Shown here: one piece after another, positions 28,733 through 37,588 of the stretch | Position numbering within the stretch: position 1 is the stretch's first letter | Layout of the letters: each line of letters opens with the position of its first letter | IMG/VR virus record: IMGVR_UViG_3300028394_000115 | Span: 1-46,781 of that record | Origin: a virus | Length of the DNA: 46,781 bases | Strand: one strand, 5' to 3' | Made by a program: the position numbers and the translations under genes | Notes under the pieces: generated by a model | Told to the model about the DNA's origin: nothing | Database searches by the model: none | The model's input: only the letters and a program-made list of their open reading frames with translations

Positions 28733-30547
28733 TTACAGCTTACCTGCCTTATCATCTTTTAGCAACTCCAAAAGTTTTGCTTTGTCGTGAACAATCTGTT
28801 CGAAGTTATCAGCTTTAGTTTCAAGAACTTGAAGAACACGTTCCTCGATTGTTCCTTCGGTCACGTAGTCCATGATAACCACGGAGTCGTGGATCTCTGA
28901 ACCGATTCGGTGAATGCGGTCAAGAGCCTGCTTATGATCAACTAGTGACCACGGGCGTTGTAGCATAACCAAACGACGAGCAGTCGTTAGAGTCACACCA
29001 ACTCCACCGGCAGCTGCAGTGAATAGAATCCACTTAGTTTTGCCGGATTGGAAATCATCAATAGATTTCTGACGCTCATCTTCAGATTGAGCACCAGTGA
29101 TCAAACCGTGAGCAATACCCTCTTTAGTCAGGCGTGCACTCAGTAGTTCAATAAGCTGACGAGATACGGCACAAACAGCCACGCTATCATCACCGAAGTC
29201 GCCCTCTTTAATATCGTCCATAACAGCGTCAACCTTACAGGATGGCTCTGACAAAATAGGTTTGATTTCTCCGGTAACTTCATCAACTACCATCTCGGCA
29301 AATGCGCTAGCTAGCTGAGTTAGTCGAGTTGTCTGAGTGAGAACACTTGATGCAACTAGAGTATCTCCGCTTTCAAGTTCAGCAATCATATTCTCGCGCA
29401 TGTCTTTATAGGCTTTGGCCTGCTTAGCTGACATCTCAACGTCACGACGCTCAAACATCATTTCAGGTAGCCAAGGAAGTACGCGAGCCTTAAGCATTCT
29501 GCGCATACGTGGGTTGATAGTAGCTTGGAACTCGGCCTCCATGGTTGGCTTTACGCCAAGAACCATCATGCCACCAAAAGCATTGAGCATAGTGTCGACC
29601 ATGCGATCAATCCAGCGAGTCTTGCTAGGCCACTCTTCAGGCGATAGCCAGTGAAGAATTGACCACAAGTCAAGGACGTTGTTTGCCATAGGGGTACCTG
29701 TAAGAGCAAAACGGATCTGAGCATCACCAGTAGCAGCCCAAAGAGCACGAGTCTGCTTAGATTTAGGATCTTTTGAGCGATGCATTTCATCTGCAACTAC
29801 AACTTTAAAATCAAGATTGTTTAGTTCACGTACGTGGACATCGCAGCGTGCCTCCGTGACACGCTCATCGTGACCACCACAAGCCTTACAGCGAGCAAGT
29901 GCAACTGAACCAAAAGGAGCTAGACGTGAGTGTGAACGTAGCGATTCCCAGTTGATTACATACACGTCAGCATTTTCTTCAAACTGTTTACGACGTTGCG
30001 TTGCAGTTCCCTTGATAACCTGAACATTGATTTTGCCCTCTGGCCACCACTTCGCAAACTCGCGCTGCCAGTTCTTTTTAAGAGTGTTCGGGCAAACGAT
30101 CAGGGCTGGAAATACTGCTTCACCCTGCTCTTGCAATGCCTTGATGGCACGGATTGCCTGAGCTGTCTTACCTAGACCTGGTTCATCGGCAAGCAAAGCT
30201 CGCTTAGCGGTGGCCAGAAACTTAACACCAGCACGCTGGTGAGGGAATAGATCTTGGTCGCCCTCCTCGTCAGGGAGCTGCTCCAGTTCTCGAAGTTGAG
30301 TTGATGGGTCGATACGGACAGCACGCTCATTAGTTGCCCATTCAGACAGGCGAGGACCAAGAACAAGGTCATCTCTAAAAGTAGAGCGTAGAGCTAGACA
30401 AGCAGTCCAAGATACTGGAATCTTCCACAGCTGGGTTTTACCATCATAGCCAGCTCCCGGGATGCTTTTACAAAGCTCCTTGAATCGCCAGTCAGCGGTA
30501 ATCATAATATTGGAGCCAGATTCATCTAGCTCAACTGATACAGGCAC
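28733..30547 (-). CDS. SNF2-family helicase with HARP-like N-terminus
   Basis: A 604-residue superfamily 2 ATPase. Residues 14-58 (ITADWRFKELCKSIPGAGYD and following) resemble the HARP-type domain of annealing helicases. Motif I is DEPGLGKT (121-128), motif II DEMH (253-256), motif III LTGTPMANN, and motif VI near HRIGS. A zinc knuckle, C220-x2-C223 and C235-x2-H238, is inserted before motif II. The family includes fork-remodelling enzymes such as SMARCAL1, and phage forms (T4 UvsW-like role) assist recombination-dependent replication. It lies upstream of the nuclease in the replication operon; ribosome site AAAGGAAGG precedes ATG 30547. Confidence 0.9.
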   Translation of the reverse strand: MPVSVELDESGSNIMITADWRFKELCKSIPGAGYDGKTQLWKIPVSWTACLALRSTFRDDLVLGPRLSEWATNERAVRIDPSTQLRELEQLPDEEGDQDLFPHQRAGVKFLATAKRALLADEPGLGKTAQAIRAIKALQEQGEAVFPALIVCPNTLKKNWQREFAKWWPEGKINVQVIKGTATQRRKQFEENADVYVINWESLRSHSRLAPFGSVALARCKACGGHDERVTEARCDVHVRELNNLDFKVVVADEMHRSKDPKSKQTRALWAATGDAQIRFALTGTPMANNVLDLWSILHWLSPEEWPSKTRWIDRMVDTMLNAFGGMMVLGVKPTMEAEFQATINPRMRRMLKARVLPWLPEMMFERRDVEMSAKQAKAYKDMRENMIAELESGDTLVASSVLTQTTRLTQLASAFAEMVVDEVTGEIKPILSEPSCKVDAVMDDIKEGDFGDDSVAVCAVSRQLIELLSARLTKEGIAHGLITGAQSEDERQKSIDDFQSGKTKWILFTAAAGGVGVTLTTARRLVMLQRPWSLVDHKQALDRIHRIGSEIHDSVVIMDYVTEGTIEERVLQVLETKADNFEQIVHDKAKLLELLKDDKAGKL

Positions 30548-30624
30548 TATGCCTTCCTTTCGTCACTACATACATACTAACACAAAATAGGAAAATATAT
30601 TTCCCAAAAATGCTTAGTATCTAT
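30548..30624 (-). promoter_or_regulatory. Gap with candidate promoter and small palindrome
   Basis: TAGTAT (30579-30574, leftward, within TGTGTTAGTATGT) is a -10 candidate about 27 bases before ATG 30547. A short inverted repeat with arms GGAAA/TTTCC (about 30591-30605) lies just upstream of it. No frame is present in the gap. Confidence 0.35.
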
Positions 30625-31095
30625 TTATTTTAGAAGTTTTAACGGCTTCCAACCGCTTTTTACTAACCTTAGCAGACCATGTCTGATGCTGTCAAGCGCG
30701 TGTCCTTCTCCACCACGATGCCAATACTCTAGTTTTTTTAGCTTCTCATTATTGAACATAGCTTTAGCATCTGCTGGAGACTGAAAATAGATGTCGTCCG
30801 GAGCTCTACCATAATCCATCATAATCTGCTTTAGGATCCCAATTTGCTCCAGTGAGTACGGAGCCTGGGAGTTCTTTACAGTCTGAGCATTAATAGTGAA
30901 TCGCTCGCAAACGATTTCTAGCCTTGCACCCTGCGATTGAGAATACGCAAAAGCCCTACGAATAGGATCAGCATACTCATGTTGTTGAACTTCCATAGAC
31001 CAATGTAGAACTGGCTCAGTCTCCGGGTTATCCCAAATAAAGTAAGAGAGTCCTGTAGCTTTTCCAGGGTCTACCGAAAGAATGTGTCTAGACAT
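30625..31095 (-). CDS. RuvC-like Holliday junction resolvase
   Basis: A 156-residue RNase H-fold nuclease that would cut branched DNA. The acidic residues are D9 (LSVDPGKATG), E64 (VCERF) and D135 in HALDSIRH, with H132 and H139. These match RuvC-type phage resolvases. It overlaps the polymerase stop by eight bases (start 31095) and is transcribed with it. It complements the SNF2 helicase, nuclease and Sak4 ATPase. Confidence 0.85.
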   Translation of the reverse strand: MSRHILSVDPGKATGLSYFIWDNPETEPVLHWSMEVQQHEYADPIRRAFAYSQSQGARLEIVCERFTINAQTVKNSQAPYSLEQIGILKQIMMDYGRAPDDIYFQSPADAKAMFNNEKLKKLEYWHRGGEGHALDSIRHGLLRLVKSGWKPLKLLK

Positions 31096-32908
31096 ATTTT
31101 TGTCCCCAGTTCTCTAATGGCCCATCGACATCGGCAGTAAGTGGCACTGACCAACCATCGCGAGTCGTCATACACTCACGAACAATCTGCATAATCTCTT
31201 TTGCATCCTCACGCGGAGCGTTAAGAACGATTTCATCGTGTACAGGAACAATCAGCAAGTCAGTTAAGTCAGCTTTGTCAAGCTTGACTAGGTTAGATTT
31301 AAACACCTCTGCAGCACCTCCTTGGATTAGGTAGTTAACTAGAGTATACACTCGGTCCTCGTCACAAGGCAAGCGACGTCCAGTCCAAGTATTTACGTAG
31401 CCCTGACCCTCTGCACGGAGACGTCGCATGCCCACATCTTCAACCTGTTTCTGGAAGCCAGTCATACCAGGGAAACGTAGATCAAAGGCATCAGATACAG
31501 CTCGCATCTGGTCCTCTGGAACACCTGCAGTTAGTGCTTGTTTAGCCACTCCAGCCCCGTAGAGACGTCCATAGACCACGCCCTTTATAAGAGATCGACG
31601 CTTGTCTGATTTGACCATAGACGGGTCCTGGTAGATCTCTCGACCTATCTCAGTGAATGGGTCAGAGCCAGTTGCATCAGCTAAATTGAATAGGCTGATT
31701 AGGTTTGGATCCTGAGACAGCGAAGCAAACATCCGGAACTCAACCTGGTCGAGGTCCGAGGTGATAATGACGTGGTCATCATCTTTAGGCAAGAACGCAC
31801 GGCGTACAGTGTCGTCTCCCTTAGGCAGGGTCTGTAACGCGGGGTTGGTAATTGACATACGTCCGGTACGAGCACCCATGGTCTTTACAGATGGGTGGAC
31901 GAAGCCATTAACATTGTCATCTAAAAAGTTTTTGAAGTAGGTGTTGGCCAACTTGTCAGCCTTACGCTGCTTTAGGACGATATCCGCTAGCTGCTTGACC
32001 TCAGGGCTGCCCTCGATAAGAAGTTTCTTCATCTGATCTGCAGAAGCTGACTTCTGGCCAGACGGGGTGAATTCGGTGATTTCGGCCCCGATAGACTCAA
32101 AGATTCGTACCAGCTGTATGTTACTGGTGATGGAAGCTCCATAAGTGGCTTTACCCCACTCTTTTACTTGCTCGGTATACCCAATCAACTCATCAAACTT
32201 CTTTTTAGAGTAATCAAGATCCACGCGAACCCCATTGAGTTCCATGCGAGTGACAATCTTGCGAGCCGCCATCTCAAGTTCATAGGCCTGAGAATAGGGC
32301 TGACCGGGGCCACACTTCTCCCAAAACTGCTCAAACAAACGCATAGTCAGAACCGTGTCAAGAGCACCATAGGCCCAGTAAGGTTCAAAGCTGGTTGGAA
32401 CAGTTCCCCAGGTCCAGCCGTTCTTTGCCAACTCTTGATCAAGTACGGATTGTAGTTGAGCAGCCTGACGGTCTACATACTGCGACGTAAGTTTCTTGAG
32501 AGCACCAGACCCCAACGGGTCGATAAGCTGAGCCATGATCATCGTGTCATGTGCTCGATGCCAAGGGATATCCCAGCGAGATTGGATATCAAACCAACGT
32601 GCTTCAAAAGCAATATTGTGACATACGATTTGACCATCAAACTTGCTCATAGCCTCATAAAATACACCGGACCATTCATCCCAAGGGATAGACCACCCGG
32701 TCTGGCCATCACCAACTTGAACTAGACGAATACGTCCATGCCAAGGGGACAGAGCATCAGCCCTAGGACGCCCAGGAAGCTCGCCAGTTTCAATGTCAAC
32801 TGCAATAGCATTAAATGGTCTACGCTCACCAAGCCAAGAAATAAACTTCTCTGCTTCGGCAACGCTATTTACTAGATTCAACTCTACGTTGCCTAGTCCT
32901 TCAGTCAT
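31088..32908 (-). CDS. Family A DNA polymerase with 3'-5' exonuclease
   Basis: A 606-residue replicative polymerase. Exonuclease motifs: DIETG (D38, E40), the HNIAFEARWF segment, and YGALD (Y180, D184). Polymerase motif A is SDLDQVEFR (D385), motif B RSLIKGVVYGRLYG (R438, K442, Y446), and motif C PVHDEIVL (HDE 557-559). Y446 aligns with E. coli Pol I F762, so the enzyme is the Tyr form (as in T7), linked by some virome studies with lytic phages. There is no 5'-3' exonuclease domain. It is the first gene after a promoter at 32971-33000. Confidence 0.93.
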   Translation of the reverse strand: MTEGLGNVELNLVNSVAEAEKFISWLGERRPFNAIAVDIETGELPGRPRADALSPWHGRIRLVQVGDGQTGWSIPWDEWSGVFYEAMSKFDGQIVCHNIAFEARWFDIQSRWDIPWHRAHDTMIMAQLIDPLGSGALKKLTSQYVDRQAAQLQSVLDQELAKNGWTWGTVPTSFEPYWAYGALDTVLTMRLFEQFWEKCGPGQPYSQAYELEMAARKIVTRMELNGVRVDLDYSKKKFDELIGYTEQVKEWGKATYGASITSNIQLVRIFESIGAEITEFTPSGQKSASADQMKKLLIEGSPEVKQLADIVLKQRKADKLANTYFKNFLDDNVNGFVHPSVKTMGARTGRMSITNPALQTLPKGDDTVRRAFLPKDDDHVIITSDLDQVEFRMFASLSQDPNLISLFNLADATGSDPFTEIGREIYQDPSMVKSDKRRSLIKGVVYGRLYGAGVAKQALTAGVPEDQMRAVSDAFDLRFPGMTGFQKQVEDVGMRRLRAEGQGYVNTWTGRRLPCDEDRVYTLVNYLIQGGAAEVFKSNLVKLDKADLTDLLIVPVHDEIVLNAPREDAKEIMQIVRECMTTRDGWSVPLTADVDGPLENWGQKYV

Positions 32909-32970
32909 TTTCGTCTTTCACAATCTGCTTTTAAAATTTTATAACTCTAGATAAATCTGAGTTACTTATG

Positions 32971-33000
32971 AACCTAGCACACTACAGATATAAAATGCAA
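32971..33000 (-). promoter_or_regulatory. Candidate promoter of the polymerase operon
   Basis: Leftward TTGCAT (33000-32995), an 18-base spacer and TGC-TAGGTT (-10 TAGGTT 32976-32971, extended -10 TG) fit a promoter about 60 bases upstream of ATG 32908. The gap 32909-33017 has no frame. Confidence 0.55.
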
Positions 33001-33017
33001 GTACTACTATTTAAGTT

Positions 33018-33278
33018 CTATCCTGAGGCCGGCGTGGGGCCATCTTCGTCATTAGGAAAGTTTTCCCCGTCATCTTCGTCATTAAAATCGTAATCATCGT
33101 ATCCCAAACGAGGTAGCATAACGCCCTCTGATACAGCTATTGAAACAATGTATAGGGCTTCTTTGCGGCTAAATCCAGCACGCGTTAAATGTAGGTACAT
33201 TTCGTGAAGCTCAAGGGCTATTACATCCATACTATTAAATGGACTATTTGGAGTAGTTTCCCGAGGTTCATCGCTCAT
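33018..33278 (-). CDS. Small acidic phage protein
   Basis: An 86-residue protein. The middle, ALELHEMYLHLTRAGFSRKE, followed by ALYIVSIAV, resembles a recurrent small protein of actinophages found beside polymerase genes: a helical region with GFS-RKEAL followed by a long acidic tail (YDDYDFNDEDDGENF). No function is known. It is the nearest gene to the polymerase promoter and belongs to the group 33018-33963. Confidence 0.65.
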   Translation of the reverse strand: MSDEPRETTPNSPFNSMDVIALELHEMYLHLTRAGFSRKEALYIVSIAVSEGVMLPRLGYDDYDFNDEDDGENFPNDEDGPTPASG

Positions 33279-33296
33279 GTAACCACTGTAACCTAT

Positions 33297-33767
33297 CTAT
33301 GGAATAACTTCAACTCTGTAGATGATTTCTACAGCCTTGTCTTTCTCAGACGCCGATTCTAGCAGACGTTGAGCTACATTTGTCAAATAACGAGCTCCAC
33401 CATCATCATATTTGTATAGAGCATCAAGAACAGCAGATGGATCATCAGATACTTGAGCCCAGTGCCGATATTTTTCGGGAAATATAAGGTCAGCTTGTTC
33501 AGTTGGTGAGCACAGCTCGCAGGGGATAGAGTGCTCGGCAAGGTCTTTGTGGTGGATCTCTTGAAGTTTATAAGTTTGCACGAGTCTACATGCTGCACCA
33601 TGGTAGACAAGAGAGACACCTACGCGCGAAAGCACGTAGGAGCCACTCTCGGTTCGATACAACGCGAACTCTATCCAACGAGTAGAACCACGTCGGTATG
33701 AAGTAGATTTGCCTAGTAACGATCCGTTAAATTGAAGCGTCCGAGCTCCATCTTTAACCTCGATCAT
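33297..33767 (-). CDS. Hypothetical actinophage protein
   Basis: A 156-residue protein with mostly beta structure in the first 70 residues (LQFNGSLLGKSTSYRRGSTR, then WIEFALYRTESGSYVLSRVG) and a CELC pair at 83-86 with nearby His (QEIHHKDL, EHSIPCELC), which could bind metal. I associate the layout with an uncharacterised protein family of actinophages, but the match is from memory. No enzyme motif is evident. It lies in a three-gene leftward unit with a coiled-coil protein upstream. Confidence 0.6.
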   Translation of the reverse strand: MIEVKDGARTLQFNGSLLGKSTSYRRGSTRWIEFALYRTESGSYVLSRVGVSLVYHGAACRLVQTYKLQEIHHKDLAEHSIPCELCSPTEQADLIFPEKYRHWAQVSDDPSAVLDALYKYDDGGARYLTNVAQRLLESASEKDKAVEIIYRVEVIP

Positions 33768-33774
33768 TCAGGGG

Positions 33775-33963
33775 CTACTTTTTGATCTGATCTTCTTTTG
33801 AAGCAGTGAGCTCAGCTAGACGCTTCTCAAGTTCTGCATTCTTAGAACGCTCAAAGGTAAGCAAAGCTTCTAGCTCGGCATTTAGGTTCATTGAACGGGT
33901 TAGCTGCTCCCGGGTGATGTTTAGTACTCCGGTTAGCAGCTCTGATTGGTCTTTTTCAGCCAT
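33775..33963 (-). CDS. Small coiled-coil protein
   Basis: A 62-residue, charged, strongly helical protein with heptad-like Leu/Ile spacing (LLTGVLNITREQLTRSMNLN, then ELEALLTFERSKNAELEKRL). It is probably an oligomerising coiled coil. AAGGAAAGAT lies before ATG 33963. Function is unknown; similar small proteins in phages act as adaptors. Confidence 0.65.
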   Translation of the reverse strand: MAEKDQSELLTGVLNITREQLTRSMNLNAELEALLTFERSKNAELEKRLAELTASKEDQIKK

Positions 33964-33999
33964 TATCTTTCCTTAATATGTATTGTGTATATCTACATC

Positions 34000-34018
34000 C
34001 TAGCAAACTTTTTGCTAG
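34000..34018. terminator. Short hairpin between tail and small-gene modules
   Basis: CTAGCAAA (34000-34007) and TTTGCTAG (34011-34018) are perfectly inverted with a 3-base loop. There is no T-tract after it in the leftward direction, so termination would be weak. It overlaps an extended -10-like TGCTAGGAT (leftward) that could serve the gene at 33963, so it may instead be an operator. Confidence 0.4.
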
Positions 34019-34022
34019 TCTA

Positions 34023-34151
34023 TTATCTACCAATGATATAGGTTATTGCCTCTTTATTGGTAGAAAACCTTGCTTCTTCGGTCCTTTTGACCATGTTGTA
34101 GACAATAAAGCAGTCAGCTCCGTCTACTATAGTTTTAATTATTTTATACAT
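34023..34151 (-). CDS. Tiny protein after the tail module
   Basis: A 42-residue frame starting MYKIIKTIVDGADCFIVYNM and ending ITYIIGR. Its ATG overlaps the stop of the S74 fibre gene (TAATG), typical of coupled translation. It has one cysteine and mixed strand/helix character. It may be a small fibre chaperone or an unrelated accessory protein; coupling is the only support. Confidence 0.5.
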   Translation of the reverse strand: MYKIIKTIVDGADCFIVYNMVKRTEEARFSTNKEAITYIIGR

Positions 34152-37100
34152 TAGCTGCCCTCCAGTGTAGTAATTCTAGACTCTAATGATTTAATTAGCC
34201 CGTCTTGATGCTTGATAGCAGAAACTAGAGCCGAAACCATTTCACCATAAGCGATACCGTCTGGAACTATTGAATTGTCTTCTTGTTTTAAGTAGTTTAC
34301 AAAAACCTTAAGGCTTTCAATCTGGTCTACTTCTTCGGCAATAAGACCAGCGTAGACTCTCGCTTCAGGATTAGATTGAACCTCTTCTTTTACTCTAAAT
34401 GTTTTTGGTGAAAGCAAAAGTATGTCTTCATAAATAAAGTTGGCAGATTGAATATCTTGCTTGTATCGCTCCGATGATGTTGTTCTAATAATTGTGCCAG
34501 TGTTGCTAATTGAGGCACCAGTCAGCCCACCGCCGTTTAGTATAGTTCTAGTTATAGAGCCGCCGGTAGTTAGGTTTCCGCCGGTTATAGTTCCGGTGGC
34601 GTCTACAGTCTGAGAAACAGTTAGAGTCTTTTGAAATGTAACCGCACCATTGGCGTAAAAAGGTGTAGGCACAGTATCTGAACTTTCTCCAATATTTACA
34701 GACCCACCGTACAGAGTAATGTCTCCGTCACTCCTGGTAGAGGGAGTTTCATGATAGCTATAGTTATTGTATACACTAGTGCCCCTTGGATAAATTTTAT
34801 TAATCTGTAAAGCACCCGAGATTTGAGTGTAGGCACTATCAATAACTACTCTACTGTTTTTGTATTCAGCATATGTTCGAACGCTAGCCTCTTGATCATA
34901 AGCATAAGACACCATCTCAGCCATAGCTGCAGCGTCGCCAGTGTAGAATGTTGCACGCGAACTAAAATTGTTTACGTCTGTGTCAGTAATATTAGCTTTA
35001 GAGAATGTACCACTAGTAATATCTAGTTGCTCGTAGTCGTACAAATCAAATAATTCGGCAGAGGAGGACGCACTGTAGATGCTAGAAATATTCGGTTTTG
35101 TTACTAGGGGGTGGCTTAGGTAGCTTGGTTTAAAACCTACATAGTCAAGGTTAGCTAAAGTTCCAGTCTGAGTGTCTAAATCAATGTCAATCCATTTTTT
35201 AGGACCCTGAACCGAGACTTGGCTGGGGCTATTTAGAGTACTATCTTTCCAATAATACGAGCTTGAAGTATCTCCGTAGAATGCCGTAGGCTCGGTTGAT
35301 ATAGACACTTCATCAATTATTGTATTAACAGTTTTATATCCGATAGCAGCGGCAGCTGATGTTGTACCTGCCGTTACAGTAAGAGATACGGTAAAGTTAG
35401 TGGATGTGGCAGTGTTGATTTTTACATTGGTAATGTTGTATTGAGAAGATGTAGCATTAGTAACACTAACATAATCCCCAGGTACAAAGTTATTTAATGC
35501 TGTGTATGTAATAGTTCCAGCGGTGTAGCTTATAGCCGTAACGCTAGCTTTTGAAGTGTGAATTACTCCAGTTACTGATGTGTATGTTGAGTCATATCCA
35601 TTAGTAAACGTCTGAGAGTAGGGTTTTGCTGGAAGCTGAAGTTTAATATCAGACTTTGTTAAAAAGTTTGTAGTGTCGCTTGAAGCATATATATCCCTAA
35701 GAGCGGAGCCATCAATAACAATTTCGTCAGTAATTAATGGGTCAATGCCGTCTACTGGATCCAAGTACTCAAGCATCCATGTTTCTGGATGTATTGTTTT
35801 ATATTTATATGCAGTACTTGCATCCCACGCAGCTTTAGTAGCTGAGTCTAGAACACTATATAAGCTGGTGGTAGTTCCATTAGGAAATACAAATAATACT
35901 TCACTTAGATCAATAACCGGCCAAACTACTTTATAGACATTCTTAGCTCTAGCAGTTCCACCCCCACGAGGCTCTATTCCAGTAGTAGTTATTCCTGCCG
36001 TAGCAGTGGCACCCTGAGTATTTTCAATTGTAAATGTTGTTGCCGTAGGAGTACTCAATACTGGAAAGATTTTAAGATTATTAAAAACATCGATTTCGTT
36101 AATAGCAAAGTTTTTAGCGGCACCCCCGGCAAGACCAGTCGAGCCTATTGCAGTGAAATCTAGATACACAATATCGTCAGTCTGCAGCCCATGAGCAGCG
36201 GCGGTAGTAATAGTTATGACTGTACCTGAAGTTGTGACAAAGTTGGAAATAGTGGCTTGGTATGGCTGATAGTTTAGGAAAGTGTCGTATTTAAAATACA
36301 ACGGCCTATCACCAGTAAAAAGTTTATAAGAGTCTCCAGTATTGTATCCAACGGTTGCTCTGAATTTATATGTAGGGGGGGTGGTTGTCCAAACAGCATA
36401 AGCACCAAAACTGCTAGCAGAAGCATAGTCTCTGAGGGTAGAGATGAATGACCAGCTAGATAGGGCTCCACCCGCAGAAGTGTCCCAGCTGGCAGTAGAT
36501 GGTTTAGTTGTAGATGTTATTGACCCAAAAACTGTACCAGTCCCAGCTGCTGTAAATGGTGCAGTAGATTCAGTTACTGTAGCAGTCCAAGCTCCAGCAA
36601 ATCCACCAATCGATGTAACAAAAAATGCGCCATTAAAGTAGCTAGGGGTAATACCACCAACATTTATTTTTTGATCAACAGAAAATGGGTTAGCTGTAGC
36701 AGTAGAGTCCACCGTGTATACAGCTACTGTAGTGCTAGATGCAGTGGCCGCTGTGACATCATAGGTTACTGTATCGGTATACTCAAAGCTGGCGTTGTAC
36801 ACAAGATTTAGTGTCTCGGCAGAGACGTAGGCTAGTCCGGCATTTGATATATAGCCATAGTCAAAGTTAGCTTTAGTGTAGTCTCTAAGGTATAGCCCGG
36901 AAACATCCGGATTTACAAATACAACCGTACCTGTAGTTTCAGTGGTAGCTACAGCAGAGCCCGGACTGGCATAGGAGAACGTGTCAGTAGTTATTGCAAT
37001 GATTTTAACTGGAGTACTTCCAGTGCTAAATCCGGCAACACTGTCCACTGTGACGGTAACTAAGTCTCCAACAAGGTAATTGTGGCCAACTACCGTGACA

Positions 37101-37588
37101 ACAGCATTGCCATCCGCATCTCTAGCAATAGCACTAAGAGCACCGTCAGCTTCAATGAAAGACTTAAACAGACCTACATAAGTGCCAGTAGCACCAGTGT
37201 CTGACCCACCTAGGTTTTGGCTCTCCAAAAATGTACCAAACAGAGTAGTAGTTCCAAAAGTTCTAGTTACGCTAGGAGTAGAAATATTCCAATAACCAAT
37301 AGTTCCAGTCTGCGCATTTATATCACCGCGAACATATACGTTCCCAAACTCAGCGTTACCAGAGCCGTCAATCTTCCAACCAGATTCAAACGGAACATAG
37401 TTATCACTTTGAAGAGCTTTATCAACTACCTGAATCTCTTCGCTAAAATTATCTCCACCAATTACACCAGCCGAGATAGACGTGACGTCATTTCTTTTTA
37501 TGCTGGTATTGAGGTCCTGAGCAGTTGCTGCAAGGTAGCCAGTAAGGCTAGCAGTTCTACGTATTCTTCTACTTGCCAATTTGGTCAA
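34151..37588 (-). CDS. Tail fibre/spike protein with S74 intramolecular chaperone
   Basis: A 1145-residue protein. The N-terminus (about 1-110) contains GWKIDGSGNAEFGNVYVRGD and AQTGTIGYW. The middle has Ig-like beta repeats (VGHNYLVGDLVTVTVDS, then HGLQTDDIVYLDF) and collagen-free fibre sequence. The last 110 residues form an endosialidase-type chaperone (peptidase S74): SSERYKQDI with S1038 and K1043 as likely Ser/Lys dyad, then YAGLIAEEVDQI and a C-terminal coiled coil. The chaperone trimerises the fibre and cuts itself off. Starts are TTG at 37588 or 37579. It overlaps the upstream gene by 20 bases. Confidence 0.87.
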   Translation of the reverse strand: MTKLASRRIRRTASLTGYLAATAQDLNTSIKRNDVTSISAGVIGGDNFSEEIQVVDKALQSDNYVPFESGWKIDGSGNAEFGNVYVRGDINAQTGTIGYWNISTPSVTRTFGTTTLFGTFLESQNLGGSDTGATGTYVGLFKSFIEADGALSAIARDADGNAVVTVVGHNYLVGDLVTVTVDSVAGFSTGSTPVKIIAITTDTFSYASPGSAVATTETTGTVVFVNPDVSGLYLRDYTKANFDYGYISNAGLAYVSAETLNLVYNASFEYTDTVTYDVTAATASSTTVAVYTVDSTATANPFSVDQKINVGGITPSYFNGAFFVTSIGGFAGAWTATVTESTAPFTAAGTGTVFGSITSTTKPSTASWDTSAGGALSSWSFISTLRDYASASSFGAYAVWTTTPPTYKFRATVGYNTGDSYKLFTGDRPLYFKYDTFLNYQPYQATISNFVTTSGTVITITTAAAHGLQTDDIVYLDFTAIGSTGLAGGAAKNFAINEIDVFNNLKIFPVLSTPTATTFTIENTQGATATAGITTTGIEPRGGGTARAKNVYKVVWPVIDLSEVLFVFPNGTTTSLYSVLDSATKAAWDASTAYKYKTIHPETWMLEYLDPVDGIDPLITDEIVIDGSALRDIYASSDTTNFLTKSDIKLQLPAKPYSQTFTNGYDSTYTSVTGVIHTSKASVTAISYTAGTITYTALNNFVPGDYVSVTNATSSQYNITNVKINTATSTNFTVSLTVTAGTTSAAAAIGYKTVNTIIDEVSISTEPTAFYGDTSSSYYWKDSTLNSPSQVSVQGPKKWIDIDLDTQTGTLANLDYVGFKPSYLSHPLVTKPNISSIYSASSSAELFDLYDYEQLDITSGTFSKANITDTDVNNFSSRATFYTGDAAAMAEMVSYAYDQEASVRTYAEYKNSRVVIDSAYTQISGALQINKIYPRGTSVYNNYSYHETPSTRSDGDITLYGGSVNIGESSDTVPTPFYANGAVTFQKTLTVSQTVDATGTITGGNLTTGGSITRTILNGGGLTGASISNTGTIIRTTSSERYKQDIQSANFIYEDILLLSPKTFRVKEEVQSNPEARVYAGLIAEEVDQIESLKVFVNYLKQEDNSIVPDGIAYGEMVSALVSAIKHQDGLIKSLESRITTLEGS

